21,380 bases of DNA. It comes from Isotricha intestinalis. Lineage: Eukaryota; Ciliophora; Litostomatea; Vestibuliferida; Isotrichidae. The position numbers were made by a program, and so were the translations under genes. Of this stretch, positions 1-8,931 are shown in pieces. A model generated the notes under the pieces. The model made no database searches. It was given only the letters and a program-made list of their open reading frames with translations, and had not been told where the DNA came from. The stretch's first letter is position 1. The number at the start of each line of letters is the position of its first letter. The stretch covers positions 1 through 21,380 of the forward strand of contig JAJJLU010000059.1 of NCBI GenBank assembly GCA_023807065.1, given 5' to 3'.

Positions 1-14
1 TCCCCAATCCCCAA
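1..14. repeat. left telomere, C-rich strand
   Basis: Two tandem copies of the 7-mer TCCCCAA open the window, followed at once by AT-rich unique sequence. This is the exact reverse complement of the TTGGGGA repeat at the other end, in the orientation expected for a chromosome end. Only two units are present, so the tract is probably trimmed by sequencing or assembly rather than at its natural length. The unit differs from the Tetrahymena hexamer TTGGGG and the spirotrich octamer TTTTGGGG. Confidence 0.9.
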
Positions 15-576
15 TTATTAGTAATAAATTTAATAATTTTCATTTATTAGATATCATAAAAAATATTATTATAATAATTTAAAAAATGATAATTATAAGA
101 TATAGAACTCTAAGATTAAAATTTAAAATAAAAGGTCTCTTTTAATAAAATTCTTTCATATTATTTTTTTAATAATTTTTATTTTAATTTTTCATTATTT
201 TTTTAAACAAAACAAAAATATAAACCTAATATTTAAAAAAATAATAATTATTAAATCACTTTTTGGATTCTAAAGGAAATTGGATAAGGAAGAAATGGAG
301 ATGACAAGTTTAAATCTAGGATAATATTAACCAAAGAAATATTATAAAATATTTTAAAGAAAAATCACAAAAAACCTAATTCAAAAACATAATTGCAAAT
401 TAGAATCAACAAAAAAAGCTAAAATTATTTAAGTAAAATAATATTAAAAAAAATAATTTTTTCAATTCTAAAAAAATAAAAAATTAAAAATAAAAGAAAC
501 AATAATTCACTTAGGTTTTAAAAATAAATAATAATACTAATAACAATTTTTAGACATTTAAAACAAAAAAAACTAT
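15..576. other. left subtelomeric non-coding stretch
   Basis: About 560 bases of AT-rich sequence lie between the telomere and the stop codon of the first gene. I see no open frame, RNA gene or repeat beyond simple A/T runs. It contains the 3' flank of the minus-strand kinase gene. Confidence 0.6.
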
Positions 577-2910
577 TTATTTTTTTGGAATTGAAGTGGA
601 GTATATTTTAAATTCTTCTCCTCCAGGTAAATCTTTATTTTTTCTTTTATTAAATATTTCTTCTTGATGTTTTGCTTCAAATTTTTGCAACCAAGGATGT
701 TCCAAAACTTGTTTAATAGTCATCCTATTTTTAGGGTCTTTTTCAAGAAGATTATCAACAAATGATCTTCCTTCTTTAGAAATATTTCCCCAAATTGAAT
801 TTGGAAAAGGAGTTGGTTCATAAACTGTTTGTCTTGCTATTTCTTTTTCAGAGTTTTCATCATCAAAAGGTAAAAACCCAGCTAATAATAAATATGTAAT
901 TACACCAATTGTCCATAAATCTGCTTTAAAATTATACGGTTTTTCTAATAAAACTTCAGGAGCAGCATATGAAAAAGTTCCAAAAGGTTCTGTACAAAAT
1001 TCATTTGGTCCTATTATTTTTCCTAAACCAAAATCTAATAATCTTATATCTGCATCATCTTTTTCATCTGTCATTAAAATATTTTCTGGTTTTAAATCTC
1101 TATGAATTATTCCATATTGATGAAGGTAATATATTGCTGTTGATAATTTATGAATAATTTCAGCTGCTCGAGATTCTTTTAATTGAAAACCTCTTTTTTC
1201 TATATATCCAAATAAATCTCCACCACCACAAAACTCCATTATAATATAAATATATTTTTCATTTTCAAAAACATCATATAATCTAATTATATTTGGATGT
1301 TGAGCAATTTTTAATATTTCTACTTCTGTTTTTACTTGTTCTAAATCTAGATTTGATACAAGTTTTTTATTTATTATTTTTATTGCTACTTTTCTACCAC
1401 TTTCTTTATGAATTCCTAATCTTACCAATCCAAATTTTCCTTTTCCTAAAACATCTTTTATTTCATATATATCATTTAAATTTGAATATCCTACTGCCTT
1501 TCTAATTGCTTTTACCCATTTTTTATATTCTTCTTCATTAATAACATAATATTTTCTTTCTTTAGCAGGAAAAAGAATTATAAAAGAATAAAATTTTTTT
1601 CCTTCTATTAAACAAGGCTCTTCCTCCTTAACATAAACTCCTGATAAATTATGCATTCCTTTATGTTTTATATCTTCTTTTGATTTATAATAATATAAAT
1701 CTTTATATATTAATTTAAAATATATTTGTTTTATTTTATCATCTTGTTTTTTATATATATAACCTTCCATTTCAATATTATCTTTTTCTTCATTATCATC
1801 TGAATCAAAGGAATCATTTAAACTGGAACCTTTACTATCTTTATTATTATTATTTTCATATTGCCTTGCAAAAGTTAATCCAACTGTTTCTTCTTCTATA
1901 AATTTATCAGAATCTAAATTTTTATTAATTTGTTTGTACTTTCTATTTGGTTTATTTTTCACTAAATCATTATTATTTTTATTCTGTGTTTTTTTTTGAG
2001 GAATATTTAATTGAACAACATTAGATTCTTCTGTTTTCTGGTTTGGTTTATTTTTAGAATATAAATCTAAAAGATTTTTTGAATTTGTTAAATCTCCTCC
2101 TAACCTACTTCCTCCTTTCTTATTAGTCTCTGACTCCAATCTTGATTGGAATATAGGTGATTTTGAAATTATAGTTGATGATTGAAATTTAGAATTTAAA
2201 TTTGGAGAAACTATTAAATTATTAATAGAATTTGATGATTTATTTTTATTTGATGTTGTAACTGGACTTTTTTTAATATTTTCTAAATTTTTTACAGTAT
2301 TTTTATTAAATGGTCTTTTTTCTAATAAGAATATTAAAATATATAAAAATAAATCAGATGTTTCATTTTTAACAATCTCTTTAAATCTTTTTTTATCGAT
2401 TGTTTGAGTGTTTTTAAATATAATATCTAATTTTTCATGTAGTTCACTTTGAGATTCTAATCTATCGTTAAAATTTTCTTTTTCATATTTCAATGATTTT
2501 TGTTTTTTTAATTTTTTAGTATTTAATGGAACATAAGATAAAACAATTCTAATATCTTCTTTTGATACTTTCCCATCTTTGTCAAAATCATAAAACTTAA
2601 AAATAAACTGAATTAATTTATCTAAATCTCCCGAAAATAAAGTAACCATTCCATCAATAAAATCATTACAATTTATAAAATTAGTTTTGTTTGTATTTAA
2701 AACTGAAAATAATCTTTCAGATATTATTCCTGGTAACTCATAATATTTTGAAAAAGTAATTTTATTTACTCCTTTATCTTTATCTTCACTTCTTCCTGAT
2801 AAATCCTTCCATACTTGACGAAGATAACTTTGGAAAGCAGGCTGATTTTCTACTATATAATCTCCAATTAATTCATTTAAATTTATTTTATCTTCAGGTA
2901 TTTTTTCCAT
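577..2910 (-). CDS. EF-hand / PH-domain / CaMK-type protein kinase (CDPK7-like)
   Basis: This is a predicted calcium- and phosphoinositide-responsive Ser/Thr kinase of 777 aa. An N-terminal EF-hand region has a degenerate first loop near residues 72-83 and a good second loop, DFDKDGKVSKED, at 108-119. A Ser/Asn/Lys-rich linker follows. The PH domain spans about 379-474, starting EMEGYIYKK and including the late conserved Trp466. The kinase domain spans about 482-744 and keeps every catalytic element: GKGKFG (489-494), VAIK Lys511, the helix-C Glu529, HRDLKPEN with Asp605, DFG with Asp626, and AAPE at 649-652. Classical CDPKs place EF-hands after the kinase. Here they come first with a PH domain between, as known for apicomplexan CDPK7, so membrane recruitment by the PH domain is likely but inferred. 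The frame ends in TAA and starts in an A-rich context. Confidence 0.9.
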   Translation of the reverse strand: MEKIPEDKINLNELIGDYIVENQPAFQSYLRQVWKDLSGRSEDKDKGVNKITFSKYYELPGIISERLFSVLNTNKTNFINCNDFIDGMVTLFSGDLDKLIQFIFKFYDFDKDGKVSKEDIRIVLSYVPLNTKKLKKQKSLKYEKENFNDRLESQSELHEKLDIIFKNTQTIDKKRFKEIVKNETSDLFLYILIFLLEKRPFNKNTVKNLENIKKSPVTTSNKNKSSNSINNLIVSPNLNSKFQSSTIISKSPIFQSRLESETNKKGGSRLGGDLTNSKNLLDLYSKNKPNQKTEESNVVQLNIPQKKTQNKNNNDLVKNKPNRKYKQINKNLDSDKFIEEETVGLTFARQYENNNNKDSKGSSLNDSFDSDDNEEKDNIEMEGYIYKKQDDKIKQIYFKLIYKDLYYYKSKEDIKHKGMHNLSGVYVKEEEPCLIEGKKFYSFIILFPAKERKYYVINEEEYKKWVKAIRKAVGYSNLNDIYEIKDVLGKGKFGLVRLGIHKESGRKVAIKIINKKLVSNLDLEQVKTEVEILKIAQHPNIIRLYDVFENEKYIYIIMEFCGGGDLFGYIEKRGFQLKESRAAEIIHKLSTAIYYLHQYGIIHRDLKPENILMTDEKDDADIRLLDFGLGKIIGPNEFCTEPFGTFSYAAPEVLLEKPYNFKADLWTIGVITYLLLAGFLPFDDENSEKEIARQTVYEPTPFPNSIWGNISKEGRSFVDNLLEKDPKNRMTIKQVLEHPWLQKFEAKHQEEIFNKRKNKDLPGGEEFKIYSTSIPKK

Positions 2911-4125
2911 TTTAATTAATATTTTTTTAGGTTAAACTATCAAAATGGATTTTTATATTTATATTTAATTGATGATAATTATAAATTATAAATCTGATTA
3001 TTAATTTTTTATTCTTTATTTTGTAATTTTTTAAATTTTTACTTGTTACAATATTAAATTCTTCTTTGAAATAAAAAATATGTAAATAAAAAATTGAAAT
3101 TAGAGTTAGAAGAAAAAATGATTACATAATGGAAAGAATTTTATAAATGATAAACCATTATACTTTATTTCTACAAGAATGAAGAGAGAAAAAATATCAT
3201 TTTATAAAGTTTTAAAAAATAAAATTTTTACTCAAACACTATCTTTTTTATTAACGATTATTATTCGTTTCAAGGCTTAAATTAGGTCATAATTCAAAAT
3301 AAAATATGGGTAAAGATACTTTAATTTAAGTTTTTGTTTCTAAAATTTAGGATTTGTGTTTTTTATTTATGAAATCTAGAGATAATTTTTTACATTTAGG
3401 GTAGAATTCTTTTTAATATGGTTTTATTTTTATAAATTCATTATAATTTTATTAAGAATCAAAATTCTAATCTTTATCTTCATTAATAAATAGATTTCTG
3501 TTAAATAATTCTTTTATTATATTGGTCCTCAATTTAGTATATTTCTTTTATCCGTTTATAATTTTTAATTATCAAGATAATGATTTATATTATTAAATTA
3601 TTTAAGTAATATAATTTGAATCACAATAGATTTTGAACAAATAATAAACAAATATATGTAGATTATTAATTTCATTAATTATTGCAATAAAAAATATAGA
3701 ACATACCTTTTTTATTATTATGATAACAATCCGACATACTTGATAGAATCAAGTTGTTGTACATCAGAATAATTGAATTAATAGAAATATTGTTTACAAG
3801 TAACATGCAAATAATAAGTAATGATAAAGTGTCTCATTTGTATATAATAAATAATAATTAAAGATGATGATGTTATTAATATTATTTATTTTTCTCTATT
3901 TTAATTACAATAGATTTATTTATTTATGAATCAACTTTTATTTCAGGAGTTATTTAAGTTTTTTAAACATTGTGATTCACTATAGAAAAAAACATAGTTT
4001 TTATGACGAATATAGAAATTTTTTTAAAAGAATATAATAAAAATTTTTTAAAAAACAATGAATAAAACTTTAATAAACTAATTTAATGGGTTTAATTAAC
4101 TAAATATTAAATATATATTTTATTT
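2911..4125. other. 1.2 kb gene-free spacer
   Basis: The stretch holds the 5' flank of the kinase gene and the 3' flank of the next minus-strand gene. I find no open frame or recognisable RNA gene. A short perfect hairpin (ACTTGAT-AGA-ATCAAGT) lies at 3738-3754. A few Lys/Asn/Ile-rich codon runs occur, but base composition alone would explain them. Confidence 0.5.
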
Positions 4126-5922
4126 TCAAGAATTATCTATTTTTCTTCCTAATTTCTGTAAACACATTAGTCTTTTTGTCGATATCATGTTAATTTTGTC
4201 TTTAATTGCTTTATTATATTTATGTTTTGATAATTCATTTAAAATATTTGTATATTTATGTTTAGCTTCTCTATAATAACCTAAATTAAAATAAGAAGAA
4301 GCTATAATTTGAAGAATTAAAATATATTCCATAGGTTGTTTTGGAATAGGAATTGTAATATTTAATTTTATTAATAAAGATTTAATATAATTAAATTCCT
4401 TTAATCTATTTATACTTTTAGTATATTTATCTCCTGTGATATTTATTATTTTCCATAAAAATATTTTTACTAAAATCCTATTTATCAAAGGAATTTTGAA
4501 ACAATCAATACATTTTTTTGATAAATAATTTACATCAAAAAATTTCACTAAATTATTATAAATATTCATTTTAAGTTCTTCATTTTTTAATATATTTTCA
4601 GTGACTAAACAATTATACAAAAAGATAATAATATGAATATAATTATCAAAAGGAGAAAAAAAATATTCAATTTCTTGAAAGCATTTATTTATTATAAATT
4701 CAGGGATATCACTTTTATTTACTATTAAACCATTTAAATATTCAGGAGATAATCTATCATGTTCTTTCAAAGTATGAATAGGTTCAAAATTTTTAAAATT
4801 AGTTTTAAAATTATTAAAATAAGATTTAAAAGTTTTATAAGATTGAATTTTATAATTATTATTAATTTTATTTTGAATAATTTCTTCGCTTTTAGCGAGA
4901 ATTGTACTTAATTTAACTTCTTCTTCATCATATTCATCAAAATATTTTTTAAGTGATAAATATCTAAGAGAAGCTCCTAAATAAACAGAAGGATGAATTG
5001 TTTTTTCTTCATCGTCAGTTGCTATATCAGATAAATCAAAAGTCAAATTATCTAATTTACCTTCAAATATTCTAAAATCAAATAATTGAAGATATATTAA
5101 ATATTTATTTTTATCTTTTGAAAAAAATTCAAAAAAATTTGATTGAAAATTTTCATAAAAAAAAGAACAAACCTTCATTTTAATATAATTTGAATATTCA
5201 CTTACATTTTTATATAAACCAAAAAAATATTTTAATTTATTTTGTAATTCGCTTGTTTTTTCATTAATATCTTTTGAAATTTCATCTGAATTAAAAAGTA
5301 TTTTATTTATATTTGAAGGAATTTTATTATATGCTTTAAATTTTTCATATGTATCCATTAAGTATTTAAGTGAAATAATAGATAAAATAATATCATAATA
5401 ATTTATAAATATTTTAAAGAAATTAATTTGTTCTACATATTGACGAGTTTTTTTAAAACATTTATTACATTTATTTAATAATTCTTCATCAAATTTTAAA
5501 TGTGTTAATAAATATTCAATTGTATTTATAACTTTACAAAAATATCCTATTTTAATTTTTCCAATTAAAATTACTTCATTTATTTTTTTTTTCTTTTTTT
5601 CCCATTTATAACTAAATAATTTATAATCAATTTTATAAAATGAATTATTTAACAAATGATCCGCAATATCATTTCGATTCCAAAAATTTGAATCATTACT
5701 TAACATTATGATATCATTCATATAAAAAAAAGTATAAAAATCTTTATATCTTTCTTCAATATTTTTTTCAAATCCTTCAAAATATTTTTGAACTTGTTGA
5801 TGAGAAAAACCAACTTTGGGAATTGGAGACATATTATCAAAATGTTCAGATAAAAAACAAACAATCATTGATAATTTAACTTCATCAACTAAAAAGATTA
5901 TAAAAAAAATTGGAATTACCAT
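4126..5922 (-). CDS. uncharacterised 598-aa helical protein (very weak E4/RNF123-like core)
   Basis: I do not recognise this protein. The frame is long, ends in TGA and is clearly coding against the background. It is Lys/Asn/Phe/Tyr-rich and mostly helical. The C-terminus (about 530-595) looks like one or two TPR-type helical hairpins (ASSYFNLGYYREAKHKYTN). A segment at about 406-463 (IPEFIINKCFQEIEYFF, then LVTENILKNEELKMNIYNNL) faintly recalls the helical core of E4/RNF123 ubiquitin ligases, but no RING or U-box is visible. A TAG codon directly precedes the ATG, so the frame cannot extend upstream. The first 25 residues are hydrophobic, interrupted by Asp-Glu; Met31 (MSPIPK) is an alternative start. 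The function is unknown. Confidence 0.75.
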   Translation of the reverse strand: MVIPIFFIIFLVDEVKLSMIVCFLSEHFDNMSPIPKVGFSHQQVQKYFEGFEKNIEERYKDFYTFFYMNDIIMLSNDSNFWNRNDIADHLLNNSFYKIDYKLFSYKWEKKKKKINEVILIGKIKIGYFCKVINTIEYLLTHLKFDEELLNKCNKCFKKTRQYVEQINFFKIFINYYDIILSIISLKYLMDTYEKFKAYNKIPSNINKILFNSDEISKDINEKTSELQNKLKYFFGLYKNVSEYSNYIKMKVCSFFYENFQSNFFEFFSKDKNKYLIYLQLFDFRIFEGKLDNLTFDLSDIATDDEEKTIHPSVYLGASLRYLSLKKYFDEYDEEEVKLSTILAKSEEIIQNKINNNYKIQSYKTFKSYFNNFKTNFKNFEPIHTLKEHDRLSPEYLNGLIVNKSDIPEFIINKCFQEIEYFFSPFDNYIHIIIFLYNCLVTENILKNEELKMNIYNNLVKFFDVNYLSKKCIDCFKIPLINRILVKIFLWKIINITGDKYTKSINRLKEFNYIKSLLIKLNITIPIPKQPMEYILILQIIASSYFNLGYYREAKHKYTNILNELSKHKYNKAIKDKINMISTKRLMCLQKLGRKIDNS

Positions 5923-6072
5923 CTATCATTAAAATTTAATAATTTAAATATTTTTTTATAAATTTAATAAATAGCGAAGAATAATTATCATTAATATAAA
6001 AAAGGAAAAATAAATATACAAATTATAATATTTCATTTTTAAATTTATTTTTAATATATAAATAATTTAATA

Positions 6073-6760
6073 TTATTGGATTTCTAAAATTTTTTTTAAT
6101 TTAATCACAATTTTCCAATCATCATTAGTCATATCATCTCTAAAATATAAATCATTGAAATCTTTGAAATAAAAGTACTATTTATAACTTTAATTCATAT
6201 AGAAAATAAACCTTCTTGAGGTTTAACATTGTTAATAGATTTATGTTCTTTTTCAATTGATTCAACTGTGTCTAATTTTTTTCAACACAATAAATTTGAG
6301 TTCCAATTTTTAAAATTCCTTCTAAAACATTGACTCCTATAATTAAAGGATTTTTTTATTAATGAACATTATAGTTTTAAGAAAACAAGGAAAAATTGCT
6401 TCTTTCTTCTTCACATTTTTTTTATGAAAGAATATAACTATCAAATAAATTATAAATAACTTCATCATTTAAAATTTTAAATCCACATTGATCTGCATAT
6501 TGTGGAGCTTCTGGTAAAATTTTATTATCAAAACATTATATAACCAAATCTTCTTTTTATTGATTCTAAGATTGTGAATGTATATTTGCATTTTGATTAC
6601 ATCTTTTTTATTTAAATTACCAACTCCAACAACATTTACTTTAATTTTTTGATCTTTTAAATAAGTTAAAATAGCTTCTAAAGAACTAAAGTTGAGGCTT
6701 AATAAATATCTCACATTGATATTGAAAAAATTAGAAATTAATTTAATGAGTTATTTAGAT
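6073..6760 (-). pseudogene. decayed C-terminal half of translation initiation factor eIF5B
   Basis: eIF5B is the GTPase that joins ribosomal subunits. Only its domains III-IV can be traced here, in pieces across several frames. In order down the minus strand these are: SSLEAILTYLK and GNLNKKDVIKM (about 6690-6590); FDNKILPEAPQYADQCG and NDEVIYNLFDSY (about 6535-6430); AIFPCF (about 6400); PLIIGVNVLEG and KIGTQIYCVE (about 6350-6285); LDTVESIEKEHKSINNV (about 6280-6230); and DLYFRDDMTNDDWKIVIKLK ending in TAA at 6073-6075. The order matches eukaryotic eIF5B from domain III to the end. At least four frame changes, in-frame stops and a loss of about 25 codons before the last block show it is broken. 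The GTPase domain is absent. A functional copy must lie elsewhere. Confidence 0.85.
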
Positions 6761-6839
6761 AAAAATACAATTTACTCCCCAAAAACAAATTCAATTTTAT
6801 TTACTCGAGAAATGTTTTTTTCAAGTTATAATACTTTTC

Positions 6840-7405
6840 TTTCAATAAAAATTAAAAATTTAATGGAAATAATGGTGGAAATAAAAACAGAGCAATTAAT
6901 AGTCCAAATAATGTTATTAAATCTTTGATTAATGAATAAGTTAAAATATCTTTTAATAATAGAAAATATATAATAATTGAAATTTTTAAATGACGTCTCC
7001 TCAAGGAAGAGGGGACGGTCAACCTCTCGAAAATTCTTTTATTAATAATGTAATAAATCTTAATAACATTAATTAAAATATTATTAATATTATTCATAAA
7101 GAAACCAAAGTGAAAAATGATGTTATTAACTTAAATTTAAATAAATAATCAATTTAATAATTATAATAAGATAAAGAATGAAAATTATAAAATAGAAATC
7201 CAAATGTTCATGGTATAATAAATAATAAAGAAAAAGTTGATCAAAGAGAAAAACATGTAGAAGTTAATATAATCTGATAAATGAAAATATTAATGATAAT
7301 ATTGGCTTTATTAAAAATAATAATACTGAAGGAAAAGATAAAAATGTCTTTAAAAAGGATGATAATCATAGACAAACGAATTTAATCTTTGTTAGACAAA
7401 ATTAA
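6840..7405 (+). pseudogene. Asn-rich coding-like remnant
   Basis: Pieces of an Asn/Lys/Gln-rich protein can be read on the plus strand: NGNNGGNKNRAINSPNNVIK (from about 6860), MTSPQGRGDGQPLENSF (from 6990), NPNVHGIINNKEKVDQREK (from about 7200) and NNNTEGKDKNVFKKDDNHRQ (from about 7310). They sit in different frames or are separated by TAA/TGA codons. Several TAAs fall where Gln would suit the composition (CAA to TAA is one transition). No family is recognised. AT-rich sequence easily mimics Asn/Lys-rich protein, so this could also be plain non-coding DNA. The less AT-driven words (SPQGRGDGQPLE, KKDDNHRQ) are the main support. Confidence 0.3.
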
Positions 7406-7540
7406 TTAAACAGTTATTATTTATGAATTTTTTATTAGTATTTCTATAAGTTTTTATCACATATTGTTATTATACTTTATGAATATTTGAAAAATATAAA
7501 CAAAACTTCAATTAGTAACAAATTTTAAGTAATAATAAAT

Positions 7541-7727
7541 TTAATAATACTCTTCAATTAAACTATTTTTTGGAGCATTGAAATCATTAAAAAGAGAACT
7601 TTCAAAATAACCATTATTATCTCTTTATTTTTATTTGAAAATACATTTTTGTTCCTTCTTCAAAATAATTTATATTTATATATTCTTTTATTCTATTTTC
7701 AAAAAATTTAAGTTTTAATTTATACAT
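7541..7727 (-). pseudogene. small broken frame (about 62 codons) upstream of the SAS-6-like gene
   Basis: On the minus strand an ATG at 7727 opens a frame reading MYKLKLKFFENRIKEY, then YFEEGTKMYFQIK. A one-base shift near 7620 leads into DNNGYFESSLFNDFNAPKNS, ending IEEYY and TAA at 7541-7543. The two parts look like one short protein or the C-terminal remnant of a larger one with a single indel. It starts only about 44 bases from the divergent SAS-6-like start, which leaves little room for a promoter and favours a decayed gene. No family is recognised. Confidence 0.4.
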
Positions 7728-7770
7728 TTATTAAAATATCCCAAAAAAAAAAATTTATATAAATAAAAAA

Positions 7771-8493
7771 ATGAAATCTCAAGCATCATTCAAACAAACA
7801 ACAGAACAAAATTCAAATGATATATTAGCAAATTTTGATTTTTCAGAAATAGAAGAAAAAGATCCATCATTATCAGAAGGACATAAATTATTATATGATA
7901 GAGAAGTTCCATTTGAACTAAGATTAGAAGATTCTAATGGTCCTCAAGAAGTTGCATCTTTTGAAGCAATTAGATGTAAAATTTTATTAGGAGGAGATGA
8001 AAATTCACCATCTCAAATTAGAATTGAATTATCTTGTGAAAATGATTTATTTTTCCATTTTACAAGTGATGTTGATGAAGAAACTTTTAAAGTAATGCAA
8101 GATAATCAAAAATTATGCATTCAATTTAATGAATATAGTAATTTAACTAAGAGATTATTAAATAATTGTATTAATGAACCACAAAGTTATATTGCTGTTT
8201 TTATTATGCAAAAAGAAGGAACTGCTAGATTAGATTTTATTCAAAATATTGAATATAAATTTATTGAATTATTAAGTATTGATTTTGTTAATTCACCTGA
8301 TGATACTGTAAGAAGACAAATTGCTTACAGATATAATGCTTTGAGAAGTAAATTGGAATTAATGCAAAATAGAATTCAAACTATTAGTAATATTGTTAAA
8401 TTAAAAAATCCTTCTTTGTTATTACAAATTCAGAAAGCTCCTTCTAAATTAAATAGTAGTTCTATGAGGAATAATACTTCCACAATGAAATAA
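7771..8493 (+). CDS. SAS-6-like head-domain protein (probably SAS6L)
   Basis: This 240-aa protein matches the N-terminal (XRCC4-fold) head of the centriole/basal-body cartwheel protein SAS-6. After a polar leader, the domain spans about 38-185: LLYDREVPFELRL, IRIELSCENDLFFHF, an EETFKVMQDNQKLCIQF segment (SAS-6 'EEDFQ..K..QGLLVDF'), and a closing strand region at about 153-171 whose LLSIDF matches SAS-6 'LSLKF'. By eye, Tyr162 sits where human SAS-6 has the head-to-head Phe, which would change that contact. Only a short helix (about 183-210) follows, not the long coiled coil of true SAS-6. This head-only form is typical of SAS6L, known from basal bodies or the apical complex in other protists, so a role in basal bodies is likely. 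The start lies in an A-rich context and the stop is TAA. Confidence 0.75.
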   Translation: MKSQASFKQTTEQNSNDILANFDFSEIEEKDPSLSEGHKLLYDREVPFELRLEDSNGPQEVASFEAIRCKILLGGDENSPSQIRIELSCENDLFFHFTSDVDEETFKVMQDNQKLCIQFNEYSNLTKRLLNNCINEPQSYIAVFIMQKEGTARLDFIQNIEYKFIELLSIDFVNSPDDTVRRQIAYRYNALRSKLELMQNRIQTISNIVKLKNPSLLLQIQKAPSKLNSSSMRNNTSTMK

Positions 8494-8576
8494 TAAATAG
8501 ATTTTTTTTTAATTTTTTTTTTTGATTAATTATTTAAACATTCTTTTTTTTAAGATTGAGTTGTATTTTTATAATT

Positions 8577-8930
8577 AAAATAAATCTTGTTGATAAAATT
8601 AAAGATTTTAATTTGAAAGAAAAAATTGAAAAATTTAAAGATTTATATTATATTAATCATTTATCGAAATTATAAAAACTTAAATCCTGAAAAAAAGATT
8701 GATAGATTTATTTATTATTATCCCAGGGTTTATTTTATTTCTTCAAATATGTATAAGTTAACAAATGGAGTAGATACAATGATTTCTTTAAATATAGATT
8801 AATATCTTGAAAGGAAAAATTACTTAAATAATTTTGTTTTAGACTTCATGTAATCAAAGAAAACAAAATTACCTGAAAATTTATATATATTTACAAAAAA
8901 TAAAATACAAATAAAATTTTTTAATTTTTA
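8577..8930 (+). pseudogene. coding-like remnant between convergent genes
   Basis: A plus-strand run starts INLVDKIKDFNLKEKIEKFK near 8580. It changes frame near 8670 and continues as NLNPEKKIDRFIYYYPRVYF then SSNMYKLTNGVDTMISLNID to a TAA near 8800. Beyond it the same frame reads YLERKNYLNNFVLDFM, another TAA, then SKKTKLPENLYIF. Codons such as CCC AGG GTT and ACA AAT GGA GTA GAT are unlike the surrounding spacer. One frame change and two internal TAAs suggest a decayed gene; no family is recognised. Confidence 0.35.
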
Positions 8931-8931
8931 A

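Noticed and set aside
3839..3846. TGTATATA as a PUF-binding site in a 3' UTR
   Set aside because: It is on the plus strand, whereas the flanking genes are on the minus strand. Another copy at 14695-14702 is antisense within the UBX gene. Chance is likely at this AT content.
6692..7097. Short open frames on both strands between the eIF5B remnant and the SAS-6-like gene taken as real genes
   Set aside because: Their translations are hydrophobic or Lys/Asn low-complexity with no recognisable motif, and they overlap the remnant blocks on the other strand.
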